From: 40CM-2-70-7 sp035631315
GTDB lineage: Bacteria; Gemmatimonadota; Gemmatimonadetes; Gemmatimonadales; GWC2-71-9
Length of the DNA: 64,000 bases
Reading direction: 5' to 3'
NCBI GenBank assembly: GCA_035631315.1
Contig: DASQIZ010000085.1
Span: 1 to 64,000, forward strand
Under the pieces are notes generated by a model, which did not search any database, was not told the DNA's origin, and saw nothing but the letters and a program-made list of their open reading frames with translations. A program made the position numbers and the translations under genes. This document shows, piece by piece, positions 24,129-32,608 of this stretch; the first letter of the stretch is position 1; the number at the start of each line of letters is the position of its first letter.

Positions 24129-26467
24129 TGCTCCTGCTCCTGCTGGCGCTGCAGGGTGCGGGACTACGGCCCAGCTTGACGGCCTCGGTCGATCACGCGC
24201 ACGTCCGCGTCGGCGACGAGCTGACGCTGTCCATTCAGGCGAGGAGCAGCTCCACCGATCCCCTTACGCTCCTGCTGCCTGGCCTTTCCGGTTTCACGAT
24301 GGTGGGATCGCGCGAAGCGACGCAGGTGTCCCTGGGCACCACGGGACCCGGCGAGCGGGTGATGGTGCGGGAGCTCTCTCTGCGGGCCGAGCGCCCCGGC
24401 CGTCTGGTGATCGGCGGGATCGCCGCGACGCAGGGGGCGTGGCGCGCGAAGACGGCCCCGATCGTCGTGATGGTGGACTCTGGCGTGCTCCTGACCGCCA
24501 TCAGTCCGATCACCCGCACGTTGCTCGCGTCGGCGCCTCCGCCGGCGAAGACCGATCAGGTGTCCTTGACGCTGGTCGCGTCGCGCGACACCGCGTGGCC
24601 AGGGTCCCAGCTCGATGTGGTCGCGGCGGCCTGGTTCCCGCGCTCGGTACGGAATCAGCTGACGCGGGACCCGCTTCTCAGTCTGCCGACTCCGGTGGGG
24701 GCGTGGGGATATCCTCCCGACGGTCCGGCGGGCGTCGCGACGAGCCGCCAGGTCCGCGGGACGTGGATGGACCTCTACGTCCTGCACCAAACGCTGTTTC
24801 CCCTCGCGAGCGGGCGACTCGCCCTTCCGCCGGCGACACTCGAGTACGCGTTGCCGGTCACCGCATCGATTCTCACGCGCGAGGAGCGGTACGAGCTGTC
24901 GAGCGACTCGCTCGTGATCGCGGTACCGCCCTTGCCTGCGGAGGGGAGACCGTACGATGACCGCGGCGTGGTTGGCCACGGGCTGTCCCTCGCGATGACC
25001 ATCGACTCTACGGCGCCCCGCGTCGGCGAACCACTGCAGGTGACGGCCTCGGTGGCAGGAATGGGCAACGTGACGCTCTGGCCGGCGCCTGTCATCGCGT
25101 GGCCGTCGTCGCTGCACGCATATCCCGGTGAGGAAGACACGCAGATCGAATCCCGCGACGGCACCGTCGCGGGAACGAAGATGGTTCGCTATCTGGTCGT
25201 GCCGGACTCGAGTGGCAGTGTCATGCTCCCCGAAGTGCGTTACCCCTACTTCGATCCCGCCACGCGTGCCTACGCAGTCGCGAGTGTGCCGCCTCGCACG
25301 ATTGCCGTCGGCACGGGCATGGGGGTGGCCGCGGCGCGTCCGAGCCTGCCTCTGCTCACGCCGCGAGATCCCGCGTGGGCGCCGTTCTTTACACAGGAAG
25401 CGTGGCCCTGGGGATGGCTCGCCATCCTCCTGGTTCCGCCGGTCCTGGCGCTCGTTGGGCTTGGCATCCGTCGTGCCCGATCGGCGCCCCGCGCGGCGGC
25501 GCCACCGCGCGCCTGGGGGACCCGGCTGGGGAGGCTCGAGCGTGATTTCCAGAACATTCTCGTGGCCTACGTCGCGGACGCCGAGGCGCGGGATGGAGAC
25601 GCGTTGGCGGCTGCCCTGCGAGCCGCCGGGCTGGAGCACGCCGTCGCGGGGCACGTGGTCCGGCTCCGCGATCGTCTGCGGGCGGCGCGCTACGGCCCTC
25701 ATGGCGCGGCCGATCAAGCGGAGCTGGCGGAGGAGTTGACGCAGGTGCTCAAGGTACTGGGAGGAGAGCCCGTTGGCGGCGGTGCACCGCGGCGACATGT
25801 CCGCGTGATGGCGGTCATCGCGCTGTCGTTCCTGGCGCCTCGTGCACACGCGCAAGCGCCGAGTCCCGAGGCACTCTACCGGGCTGGGGCGGTGCGGGCC
25901 GCGGCGGATGCTTTCGCCGTCCGCGTCGCGCGTCACCCCGACGATGCGGCCGCATGGTACGATTTCGGCGCGGCAAGTTACCGCGCCGGGGCCGACGGAA
26001 AAGCGAGCGCTGCCTGGGCGAAGGCCGCGCGCCTCGCACCCCGGGATGCGACCATCCGTCGGGCACGGGCGCTCCTCGTCCCGCCCGACCTCGCCACCGA
26101 GGACCTGCTGTCGGTCGGTCCGCTTACCCGGGCCGAATGGGTGGTCGTTGCCGCTGTGGTGTGGGTGCTGTGGTGGGGGAGCGTTGTGTGGCGGCGGCGG
26201 CAGTTAACGTTGTGGTTCGGAGTTGCCCTGGTCGCTGTCGTCGGGTTCGGCAGCTACGAGTGGTGGCGGCTCTCCCGTCCCGTGGTGGTGGTCGTGGAAG
26301 GTCCGGCCCCAGTTCGCGGTGCACCGTTCGGTGAGGCCAGTGCGGCGTCGTCGTTGCCGGCTGGAGCGGCCGGCGTCGTGATCCAGACCTATGCCGGATG
26401 GATCGAGGTCTCGCGCCCCGACGGGGTGCGGGGATGGATTCTCCAGTCGGAGGTGATGCGGTTGTGA
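24128..26467 (+). CDS. BatD-BatE fusion (oxygen-tolerance beta domains, TPR and SH3)
   Basis: A 779-residue protein. After a signal peptide, residues 15-395 form the BatD beta-sandwich region, followed by a membrane helix at about 427-447 and a cytoplasmic helical part to 550. A second signal-like stretch lies at 556-576 ('VMAVIALSFLAPRAHAQA'). TPR-like repeats occupy 580-645, two membrane helices lie at 670-687 and 693-710, and an SH3-like domain ends the protein ('GWIEVSRPDGVRGWI'). The last part equals BatE. It overlaps batB-batC at the start (TAATG) and mutL at the end (GTGA). Confidence 0.85.
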   Translation: MLLLLLALQGAGLRPSLTASVDHAHVRVGDELTLSIQARSSSTDPLTLLLPGLSGFTMVGSREATQVSLGTTGPGERVMVRELSLRAERPGRLVIGGIAATQGAWRAKTAPIVVMVDSGVLLTAISPITRTLLASAPPPAKTDQVSLTLVASRDTAWPGSQLDVVAAAWFPRSVRNQLTRDPLLSLPTPVGAWGYPPDGPAGVATSRQVRGTWMDLYVLHQTLFPLASGRLALPPATLEYALPVTASILTREERYELSSDSLVIAVPPLPAEGRPYDDRGVVGHGLSLAMTIDSTAPRVGEPLQVTASVAGMGNVTLWPAPVIAWPSSLHAYPGEEDTQIESRDGTVAGTKMVRYLVVPDSSGSVMLPEVRYPYFDPATRAYAVASVPPRTIAVGTGMGVAAARPSLPLLTPRDPAWAPFFTQEAWPWGWLAILLVPPVLALVGLGIRRARSAPRAAAPPRAWGTRLGRLERDFQNILVAYVADAEARDGDALAAALRAAGLEHAVAGHVVRLRDRLRAARYGPHGAADQAELAEELTQVLKVLGGEPVGGGAPRRHVRVMAVIALSFLAPRAHAQAPSPEALYRAGAVRAAADAFAVRVARHPDDAAAWYDFGAASYRAGADGKASAAWAKAARLAPRDATIRRARALLVPPDLATEDLLSVGPLTRAEWVVVAAVVWVLWWGSVVWRRRQLTLWFGVALVAVVGFGSYEWWRLSRPVVVVVEGPAPVRGAPFGEASAASSLPAGAAGVVIQTYAGWIEVSRPDGVRGWILQSEVMRL

Positions 26468-28152
26468 GTGGACGGATCGCCGTGCTTCCGGACCGGGTGG
26501 CCGATCAGATCGCGGCGGGCGAGGTGGTCGAGCGACCGGCGTCGGCGGTGAAGGAGCTGGTGGAGAACGCCCTGGATGCGGGCGCGCGGCATGTGCGCGT
26601 GGAGATCGAGGATGGTGGGCGCACCCTGATCCGCATCTCGGATGATGGGCACGGGATGGGGCGATCGGACGCCAAGCTCGCCCTCTCGCGGCACGCCACG
26701 AGCAAGATCCGTGATGCCGCCGACCTGATCGGTGTCGCGACCTTCGGATTCCGGGGCGAAGCCCTGCCAGCCATCGCGTCCGTGTCCCGCTTCGAGCTGG
26801 AAACGGTCGAGGCAGGGGACGGAGAAGCGGGTACCCGTCTGTCGGTGGTCGGTGGGAAACTCGAAGATGAAGAGGACATCGTGCGGCGACCGGGGACCAC
26901 GGTCACGGCACGCGGGCTCTTTTTCAATACGCCCGCGCGCAGGAAATTTCTGCGTGCGCCCGCATCCGAAACGCGGGCCGTGAGCGAAGCCGTGACGCTG
27001 CTCGCCCTCGCCCGGCCTGACGTCGCGTTCAGTCTCTCGAGTGACGGCCGCCAGCTCTTCGACGTGCCGCAAGCCACCCGCCCGATCGACCGCATCGATG
27101 CGCTCTGGGGGCGCGACCTGGCGGATTCACTGCTGCCCGTGGCGCTCCGTCAGGGAGCGATCGAGGTCACCGGATTCGTCCAGCGCCCCTCGCAGGCCAA
27201 ACCGGCGGGCCGCAAAGCCCACGTCTTCCTCCGCGGTCGTCCGATCAAGGATCCGTTTCTCGTTCGCGCCGCCGAGGCCGGGTACCGGTCGACCATTCAC
27301 CCGGGAGACCGCCCGACCATCCTCCTGTTTCTCGACCTGCCCGGCGATGCGGTCGACGTCAACGTGCATCCCGCCAAGCTCGAAGTCCGGTTCCGCGACC
27401 GTTACGCAATCGAGAAGATCGTCGCAGAAGCGGTCCGCGACGCCCTCGCGCCTCTCGGCGCCGCCGCGCCACTCGGTGACGCCCCGACGGGAACGGCCTG
27501 GGGAGGGTTGGACCGGGACATTCCTGAAGGACAACCGATCACGTTGTTCCCCGCGGAGGTCGTGTCGCCCGAGGAACGGCGCCCGGTACCGGCGCTCCTC
27601 CAGGTGTTCGACACGTACATCCTGTTCCAGACCGATCATGCAGTGGCGATCGTCGACCAGCACTCCGCGCACGAACGGGTGCTGTATGAGACCGTGATGC
27701 GTCAGCTCACGGGCGACGGTATGCCCGCCCAACGGCTGCTGCTTCCACTCACGCTGGAGCTGACCGCCGGGGAGCTGGACGCGGTCGAACAGAACAAGGA
27801 GCTGCTGGCGCGCGTGGGGTTCGAGGTCGAGATGTTCTCGGGACGCACGCTCGTGGCCCACACGGCGCCCAATCCGCATCCGCGCTTCGAGGCACAGCGG
27901 TGTCTCCAGGAGCTCATCGCGGACCTGGCCGGCGGACGCTTCGGCGGCTGGCAGAACCGGCTCGAGCGTTTCGCAGCGACCTTCGCCTGCCGCGCCGCCA
28001 TCAAGGCGGGGCATCGGCTCGACCCGGACGAGATGCGGGAGCTGATCTACCGCCTGCTCACGGCCACCCTGCCGGCGCACGATGTCCACGGGAGGCCCAC
28101 GATCGTGCAGCTTCCCGCCGACGAAGTGGAGCGGCGTTTTGGACGGAGCTGA
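26464..28152 (+). CDS. mutL: DNA mismatch repair protein MutL
   Basis: A 562-residue GHKL ATPase. N-terminal motifs are 'ELVENALDAGA', 'DDGHGM' and 'TFGFRGEAL'; 'FFNTPARRKFL' follows. The C-terminal endonuclease motif is present as 'DQHSAHERVLYE' starting at residue 398 (consensus DQHA-x2-E-x4-E), so MutL itself probably nicks DNA, as in bacteria lacking MutH. 'FACRAA' is present, but the late CPHGRP motif reads 'DVHGRP', losing a metal-binding Cys. I use the GTG at 26464, coupled to the BatD-BatE stop and giving the conserved start 'GRIAVLPDRVADQIAAGEVV'. Confidence 0.95.
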   Translation: MSGRIAVLPDRVADQIAAGEVVERPASAVKELVENALDAGARHVRVEIEDGGRTLIRISDDGHGMGRSDAKLALSRHATSKIRDAADLIGVATFGFRGEALPAIASVSRFELETVEAGDGEAGTRLSVVGGKLEDEEDIVRRPGTTVTARGLFFNTPARRKFLRAPASETRAVSEAVTLLALARPDVAFSLSSDGRQLFDVPQATRPIDRIDALWGRDLADSLLPVALRQGAIEVTGFVQRPSQAKPAGRKAHVFLRGRPIKDPFLVRAAEAGYRSTIHPGDRPTILLFLDLPGDAVDVNVHPAKLEVRFRDRYAIEKIVAEAVRDALAPLGAAAPLGDAPTGTAWGGLDRDIPEGQPITLFPAEVVSPEERRPVPALLQVFDTYILFQTDHAVAIVDQHSAHERVLYETVMRQLTGDGMPAQRLLLPLTLELTAGELDAVEQNKELLARVGFEVEMFSGRTLVAHTAPNPHPRFEAQRCLQELIADLAGGRFGGWQNRLERFAATFACRAAIKAGHRLDPDEMRELIYRLLTATLPAHDVHGRPTIVQLPADEVERRFGRS

Positions 28153-29101
28153 CGGCGCCAGGACGATCGTACTCGTGGGGCCGACGGCATCCGGGAAGAC
28201 CGCACTCGCCGAAGCCCTCGCGGAGCGCCTCCCGCTCACAGTCATTTCGGCGGACGCCCGCCAGGTATACCGGGGGCTGGACATCGGCACCGCCAAGCCG
28301 GACGCGAAGGTCCGGCAGCGCGTTCCTCACCTGGGTCTCGATCTCATCGATGTCGGCGAGCGGTACAGTGCCGGGCGGTTCGCGGCGGACGCGGCCGGAT
28401 GGGTCGGAGAGGTGCGGGGCGCCGGAAGACTGCCCGTCGTGGTCGGAGGCACCGGGTTCTACATCCGGGCCCTCGGAGATGGACTCTTCCAGGAGCCCGA
28501 GCTCGATCCGGAGCGCCGCGAAGCGTTGCGGGACTGGACGGATGGGTTGGACACCGGAGCGCTGGTCCGGTGGGCCGCGCGGCTCGACCCTCGCTTCGCC
28601 GGTGGGGGGAGACAGCGGGCGGCGCGAGCCATCGAGGTCGCCCTGCTCACGGGGCACCCGCTCTCTCATTGGCAGGACGTGGCGCGGGAGACGGGTGCGA
28701 TTCGGCCATGGTACATTCAACTGACCCTGCCGCGCGACGTGCTCCATCGCCGGATCGCCGAACGGGTGGACCGGATGCTCGCGCAGGGGCTCAAGGATGA
28801 GGTTCGGCGGGTGCTGGCCACGGGCGTCGCGCCCGATGCCCCCGGCTTGGACGCGGTGGGATACCGGGAGGTGGTGGCGGCGGAGCGCGGCGAGCTGGCG
28901 TGGAATGCGGTCCGCGAAACGATCGTGATCGCCACCCGGCAGTACGCGAAGCGGCAGGAGACGTGGTTCAATAATCAGGTCTCAGGTGCGAACCATCAGG
29001 TGTCAGGGCCACCCGTCTGGAGACTTGATGCCACCCTGCCACCACCCGTGCTCGCTGATCAGGTATACGAACGTTGGTCTTCCCTGACACCTGACACCTG
29101 A
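28139..29101 (+). CDS. miaA: tRNA dimethylallyltransferase
   Basis: About 320 residues. MiaA transfers a dimethylallyl group to A37 of tRNAs reading U-initial codons. The P-loop 'GPTASGKT', 'DARQVYRGLDIGTAKP', 'VGGTGFYIRAL' and 'TRQYAKRQETWF' are all present. The start is uncertain: TTG at 28139 overlaps mutL by 14 nt and fits the usual N-terminal length; ATG at 28082 and GTG at 28174 are alternatives. After 'QETWF' the protein has about 40 extra residues whose codons lie in a 7-bp-unit inverted array ('QVSGANHQVSG' and the C-terminal 'LTPDT'), so the natural C-terminus appears altered by the repeat. Confidence 0.93.
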   Translation: MDGADGARTIVLVGPTASGKTALAEALAERLPLTVISADARQVYRGLDIGTAKPDAKVRQRVPHLGLDLIDVGERYSAGRFAADAAGWVGEVRGAGRLPVVVGGTGFYIRALGDGLFQEPELDPERREALRDWTDGLDTGALVRWAARLDPRFAGGGRQRAARAIEVALLTGHPLSHWQDVARETGAIRPWYIQLTLPRDVLHRRIAERVDRMLAQGLKDEVRRVLATGVAPDAPGLDAVGYREVVAAERGELAWNAVRETIVIATRQYAKRQETWFNNQVSGANHQVSGPPVWRLDATLPPPVLADQVYERWSSLTPDT

Positions 29102-29118
29102 CCCCTAACACCTGGTCC
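28972..29118. repeat. Inverted array of 7-bp units across the miaA 3' end
   Basis: Left arm: five heptamers at 28972-29006, three of them close to GTGTCAG. Right arm: five heptamers at 29084-29118 (CTGACAC, CTGACAC, CTGACCC, CTAACAC, CTGGTCC). A perfect 13-bp pairing joins 28996-29008 to 29082-29094, enclosing 73 bases. The miaA stop codon (29099-29101) lies inside the right arm. It could form an mRNA hairpin ending the mutL-miaA transcript before bshA. Confidence 0.85.
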
Positions 29119-29126
29119 CTCTTTTC

Positions 29127-30254
29127 ATGCGCATCGGAATCACCTGCTACCCGACCTACGGCGGCTCCGGCGCCATCGCGACCGAGCTGGGTCTCGAGCT
29201 CGCGAAGCGTGGGCATGAGATTCACTTCGTCTCCTACGCCAGCCCGTTCCGGCTGCCCTCGTTTGCCGAACGCGTGACCTTCCATGAGGTGACCCAGGCC
29301 GAGTATCCGCTCTTCGAAACGGCGTCCCCGTATGCATTGGCCCTTGCGGTGAAGCAGCATGAAGTGGCGCTGCGCGAGCAGCTGGACATCATGCACGTCC
29401 ACTATGCCATCCCGCACGCCGCCACGGCGTGGCTCGCGAAGCAGATGCTGGCCGATCAGCGGGACTTGAAGCTCGTGACGACGCTCCACGGCACCGACAT
29501 CACACTGGTGGGGAAGGACCCGAGCTACTACACGCTCACCAAGTTCTCCATCGAGCGATCCGACCGCGTCACCGCCGTCTCCAAGTACCTGCGCGAAGAG
29601 ACGTATCGTGCCTTCGGCTGTCAGCGGTGCGACGTCACGGTGATTCCCAACTTCGTCTCCACCACCGCGTACAAGGCGGCGAACGAGAGCTGGTTCCGGC
29701 GCGCGCTCGGGGCCGGGACGATGCCGATTCTCCTGCATGTCTCGAACTTCCGTCCGGTGAAGCGAGTGGTGGACGTCGTGCGGATCTTCGCGGGCGTCCG
29801 CCGGGTCATGCCGGCGATGCTGGTGATGGTGGGGGACGGCCCCGACCGCGATGCCGCGCAAGCCGAGGCCGACGCGCAGGGGCTCAAGGGCGACGTCCGG
29901 TTCCTCGGCAAGGTGGACAATGTGGCCGACGTGATGCGGGGAGCTGACCTGTTTCTGCTGCCGTCGGAAGCTGAGTCGTTCGGGCTTGCGGCGCTCGAGG
30001 CGATGGCCTGTGGGGCACCGGTGATCGCGTCCAACGCCGGCGGACTTCCCGAAGTCGTGGTGGAGGGAGAGACCGGATTTCTGTCGGCGCCGGGCGAAGT
30101 CAACGCGATGACGGCAAACGCCCTGAACGTGCTGCAAGACACCGGGCTCGCTGCGAAGATGCGCGCCGCCTCGGTGGAGCGCGCCCAGGCGTTCTCCGTC
30201 GACAAGGTCGTGCCGCAGTACGAAAAGCTGTACGAAGACCTCCTCCGTGCTTGA
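29127..30254 (+). CDS. bshA: N-acetyl-alpha-D-glucosaminyl L-malate synthase BshA
   Basis: A 375-residue GT4 glycosyltransferase. 'MRIGITCYPTYGGSGAIATE' and 'DIMHVHYAIPHA' are typical of BshA, and the donor site shows 'LLPSEAESFGLAALEAMACG'. It joins GlcNAc from UDP-GlcNAc to malate, the first step of bacillithiol synthesis. No bshB or bshC lies in the window. The ATG has no Shine-Dalgarno sequence (pyrimidine-rich CCCTCTTTTC precedes it). Its end overlaps the UbiA-like gene by 8 nt. Confidence 0.92.
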   Translation: MRIGITCYPTYGGSGAIATELGLELAKRGHEIHFVSYASPFRLPSFAERVTFHEVTQAEYPLFETASPYALALAVKQHEVALREQLDIMHVHYAIPHAATAWLAKQMLADQRDLKLVTTLHGTDITLVGKDPSYYTLTKFSIERSDRVTAVSKYLREETYRAFGCQRCDVTVIPNFVSTTAYKAANESWFRRALGAGTMPILLHVSNFRPVKRVVDVVRIFAGVRRVMPAMLVMVGDGPDRDAAQAEADAQGLKGDVRFLGKVDNVADVMRGADLFLLPSEAESFGLAALEAMACGAPVIASNAGGLPEVVVEGETGFLSAPGEVNAMTANALNVLQDTGLAAKMRAASVERAQAFSVDKVVPQYEKLYEDLLRA

Positions 30255-31068
30255 CCTGCTCCGACTGGTTCGGGCTCACAATCTGGTCGTTGCAGGCGCA
30301 GGCGTTCTTGCCGGCGGATGGATCGCGCTCGGTCACCTCGCCGTTCCGGCTCCGCTCGCCTGGGCCGCACTCTCAGGCGCGGGACTCGGGATGGCGGCGA
30401 ACGTCCTCAATGACATCTGGGATGAAGCGGGAGACCGGACCAACACCCGCACCGATCGTCCACTGGCGTCGGGGCGCATGCGCCGTGGCACCGCCGACCT
30501 GCTGGTGCTCTGGGGTGCGTTGGTCGGGCTTGGAAGCGCCGCACTGGTCGATGGCACGGTCTTCGGATTTGCGGTCGTCGCCCTCACCCTGATGGCGGCC
30601 TATTCCCCGACGCTCAAACGGTGGGGACTGGCCGGGAACCTCACCGTCGCTGCGGTCGCGGGGTTCCCGCTGATGTACGGAGCGTTGGCGGTGGGGCAGG
30701 GTGGGGCAGGGCTGGTTCCCTGGGTGCTGGCGGCGTGGCTCCATTTCGGACGCGAAGTCGCGAAGGACCTGATCGACGTGCCGGGGGATCGCGTGCTGGG
30801 CCGCCGCACCGTGCCCATTCTTTCCGGTGAGACGGCCGGCCGGAATGTCGCACGCGCCGCCCTGTGGAGCTTCATTCCCGTGAGCCTGGCCTTGCCTGCG
30901 ATCGCGGGATACGGGTGGTGGTATTTCGTGGTCGCCGTCTTCGCCGACGTGCTGGTGTGGAGCGCCGGCCGGGCCTTGTCCCGGTTGCGCATCGCCGCGG
31001 CCGTCTCGCACGCGAAACTCGCCATGCCGATCGGCGTGGCCGCACTCGTACTCGGGAGGGTGGCGTGA
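30247..31068 (+). CDS. UbiA-family prenyltransferase (geranylgeranylglycerol-phosphate geranylgeranyltransferase-like)
   Basis: A 273-residue membrane protein with about eight hydrophobic segments. Both Asp-rich motifs of UbiA enzymes are present: 'NDIWDEAGDRTN' and 'KDLIDVPGDR'. These bind the Mg-diphosphate of an isoprenoid donor, and transfer would occur at the inner membrane. The sequence style ('MAANVLNDIWD', 'DRPLASG') is close to the archaeal-like geranylgeranylglycerol-phosphate transferase group, but quinone or pigment acceptors are equally possible. GTG start at 30247 overlaps bshA; the stop overlaps uppP (GTGA). Confidence 0.85.
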   Translation: MLDLLRLVRAHNLVVAGAGVLAGGWIALGHLAVPAPLAWAALSGAGLGMAANVLNDIWDEAGDRTNTRTDRPLASGRMRRGTADLLVLWGALVGLGSAALVDGTVFGFAVVALTLMAAYSPTLKRWGLAGNLTVAAVAGFPLMYGALAVGQGGAGLVPWVLAAWLHFGREVAKDLIDVPGDRVLGRRTVPILSGETAGRNVARAALWSFIPVSLALPAIAGYGWWYFVVAVFADVLVWSAGRALSRLRIAAAVSHAKLAMPIGVAALVLGRVA

Positions 31069-31850
31069 CCTGGTGGCAAGGTGTGATTCTCGGACTGGTA
31101 CAGGGACTCACGGAGTTCCTGCCGGTCTCCAGCTCGGGACACCTGCGCGTCGTCGAGGTCCTTACCGGCGTGAAGGCGCCCGGCGTTTTCGTCGAAGTTT
31201 CCCTGCACGTCGCCACGCTCTTCGCGGTGCTGGTGGTGTATGGCGCCCAGCTCTGGAGCATCATCCGCGGCCTGCTCACCGGTGACCGGGCCTCTCTGCG
31301 GCGCGCCGGTCTTCTCATCATCGCGACCATTCCCGCCGCGGTGCTCGGCGTTCTGTTCCACAAGCAGGTGGAGGAAGCGGCCACCAGCCTCGTGTTCATC
31401 GGTATCTGTTTCATCGTCACGGGGCTTGCCCTCTGGTCCACGAAGGGCCGGACCGGCACGCGGCCGGAGCCAACCTTTGGTGGGGCGGTCGGGATCGGAC
31501 TCGCGCAGTCGGTCGCTGCGCTCTTCCGCGGGATCTCCCGGTCGGGCTCGACGGTGACCGCGGCGCTTTGGGTCGGCCTCGACCCCACCGCGGCGGCGGA
31601 GTTTTCCTTTCTGCTCTCGATTCCCATTATCGCGGGCGCCGCGCTGGTGGAAGGGCGGCATGCGACCGTGGATATCGCCGCGGTCGGGGCAGGCTCCCTG
31701 GCGCTGTCGTTCGCGGTCGCGTTCGTCGCCGGGATCTTCAGCATCCGGTTTCTGGTCGCCATGCTCAAACGGGGTCGCTTCTATCTCTTCGCTCCCTACT
31801 GCTGGGCGGCGGGGCTCTTCGTGATCGCGTACGGACTGTGGCATCCCTGA
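31065..31850 (+). CDS. uppP: Undecaprenyl-diphosphatase (BacA-type)
   Basis: A 261-residue multi-spanning membrane protein. Catalytic signatures are 'GLVQGLTEFLPVSSSGHL' at the N-terminus and 'RGISRSGSTV' in the middle. It removes a phosphate from undecaprenyl diphosphate to recycle the lipid carrier for peptidoglycan and glycan export; in other bacteria high levels give bacitracin tolerance. The GTG start at 31065 is coupled to the upstream UbiA stop. It overlaps birA by 13 nt. Confidence 0.94.
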   Translation: MTWWQGVILGLVQGLTEFLPVSSSGHLRVVEVLTGVKAPGVFVEVSLHVATLFAVLVVYGAQLWSIIRGLLTGDRASLRRAGLLIIATIPAAVLGVLFHKQVEEAATSLVFIGICFIVTGLALWSTKGRTGTRPEPTFGGAVGIGLAQSVAALFRGISRSGSTVTAALWVGLDPTAAAEFSFLLSIPIIAGAALVEGRHATVDIAAVGAGSLALSFAVAFVAGIFSIRFLVAMLKRGRFYLFAPYCWAAGLFVIAYGLWHP

Positions 31851-32590
31851 CCCTGGATGGAATCCCCGGCGCGGCGCTCGCCAAGCGCTGGGGGGTTCCG
31901 CAGGCCGGCGTGTTCGATTCGCTGGGTTCGACCCTTGATTCGATTCACGAGCTGGGTGGTCGCGGGGCACCGTCGGGCACGGTCGTCATCGCCGAAGTGC
32001 AAACAGCGGGTCGGGGGCGTGACGGGCGCACGTGGCGGTCTCCGGTCGGCGGTCTCTGGCTCGGGGTCTTGCTCAAGCCGCAGTCGTCGGATCTTGGGGT
32101 CTATTCGATTCGTGTCGGGCTCGTGGTCGCCGACGCGATCGACGAGCTCCTCGGGCGGCCGGTTGCGCGTGTGAAGTGGCCGAACGACGTGGTGCTGACC
32201 GACCGGAAGGTCGCAGGGATCTTGTGCGAAGGGCGCTGGCAAGGCGACGCGCTCCAGTGGCTCGCGATCGGCATCGGATGCAACGTCGCAAACGAGATTC
32301 CTGCCGACGTGGCCGACCGCGCCACGCGTCTCATCGACCATCGCCCCGGGGTTACCCGCCTCGATCTGTGTGACCGGCTGGTACCGGCATTGCCTCGCCT
32401 GGGGGCGGCGGGGCTCCGGCTCACCGATGCCGAGGTCGGGGCATTCGCGTCCCGCGATTGGCTCGCGGGCCGGGACATCCGCCTCCCCCTGGCGGGCCGG
32501 GCCCGGGGGCTCCGGGCTGACGGCGCGCTGATGGTGGAAACCGCCCGTGGCGCCGAGGCAGTTCGTGAGGGGCATGTCGAGCTTGCGTGA
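31838..32590 (+). CDS. birA: Biotin--[acetyl-CoA-carboxylase] ligase
   Basis: A 250-residue biotin protein ligase. The ATP/biotin loop reads 'AGRGRDGRTWRSP', and 'KWPNDVVL' and 'KVAGILCEG' are standard. There is no N-terminal helix-turn-helix, so it is a monofunctional (class I) enzyme without repressor activity. It attaches biotin to the carrier protein of acetyl-CoA carboxylase. The GTG at 31838 is my start choice; a CTG at 31847 is possible. Confidence 0.92.
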   Translation: MASLTLDGIPGAALAKRWGVPQAGVFDSLGSTLDSIHELGGRGAPSGTVVIAEVQTAGRGRDGRTWRSPVGGLWLGVLLKPQSSDLGVYSIRVGLVVADAIDELLGRPVARVKWPNDVVLTDRKVAGILCEGRWQGDALQWLAIGIGCNVANEIPADVADRATRLIDHRPGVTRLDLCDRLVPALPRLGAAGLRLTDAEVGAFASRDWLAGRDIRLPLAGRARGLRADGALMVETARGAEAVREGHVELA

Positions 32591-32608
32591 GGTAGATTTG
32601 GCGCGCGT

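Noticed and set aside
25804..26467. Separate batE gene starting at GTG/ATG near 25804-25808
   Set aside because: The frame is continuous with batD and no clear ribosome-binding site precedes the internal start. Kept as an alternative in the findings and not annotated as a separate gene.
28972..29118. Possible CRISPR-like repeats at the miaA end
   Set aside because: Units are only 7 bp, have no unique spacers between them and form inverted arms; no cas genes are nearby.
30688..30711. Tandem GGTGGGGCAG duplication in the UbiA-like gene
   Set aside because: Two in-frame-compatible copies of about 10 bp in a Gly-rich loop; likely simple slippage without special meaning.
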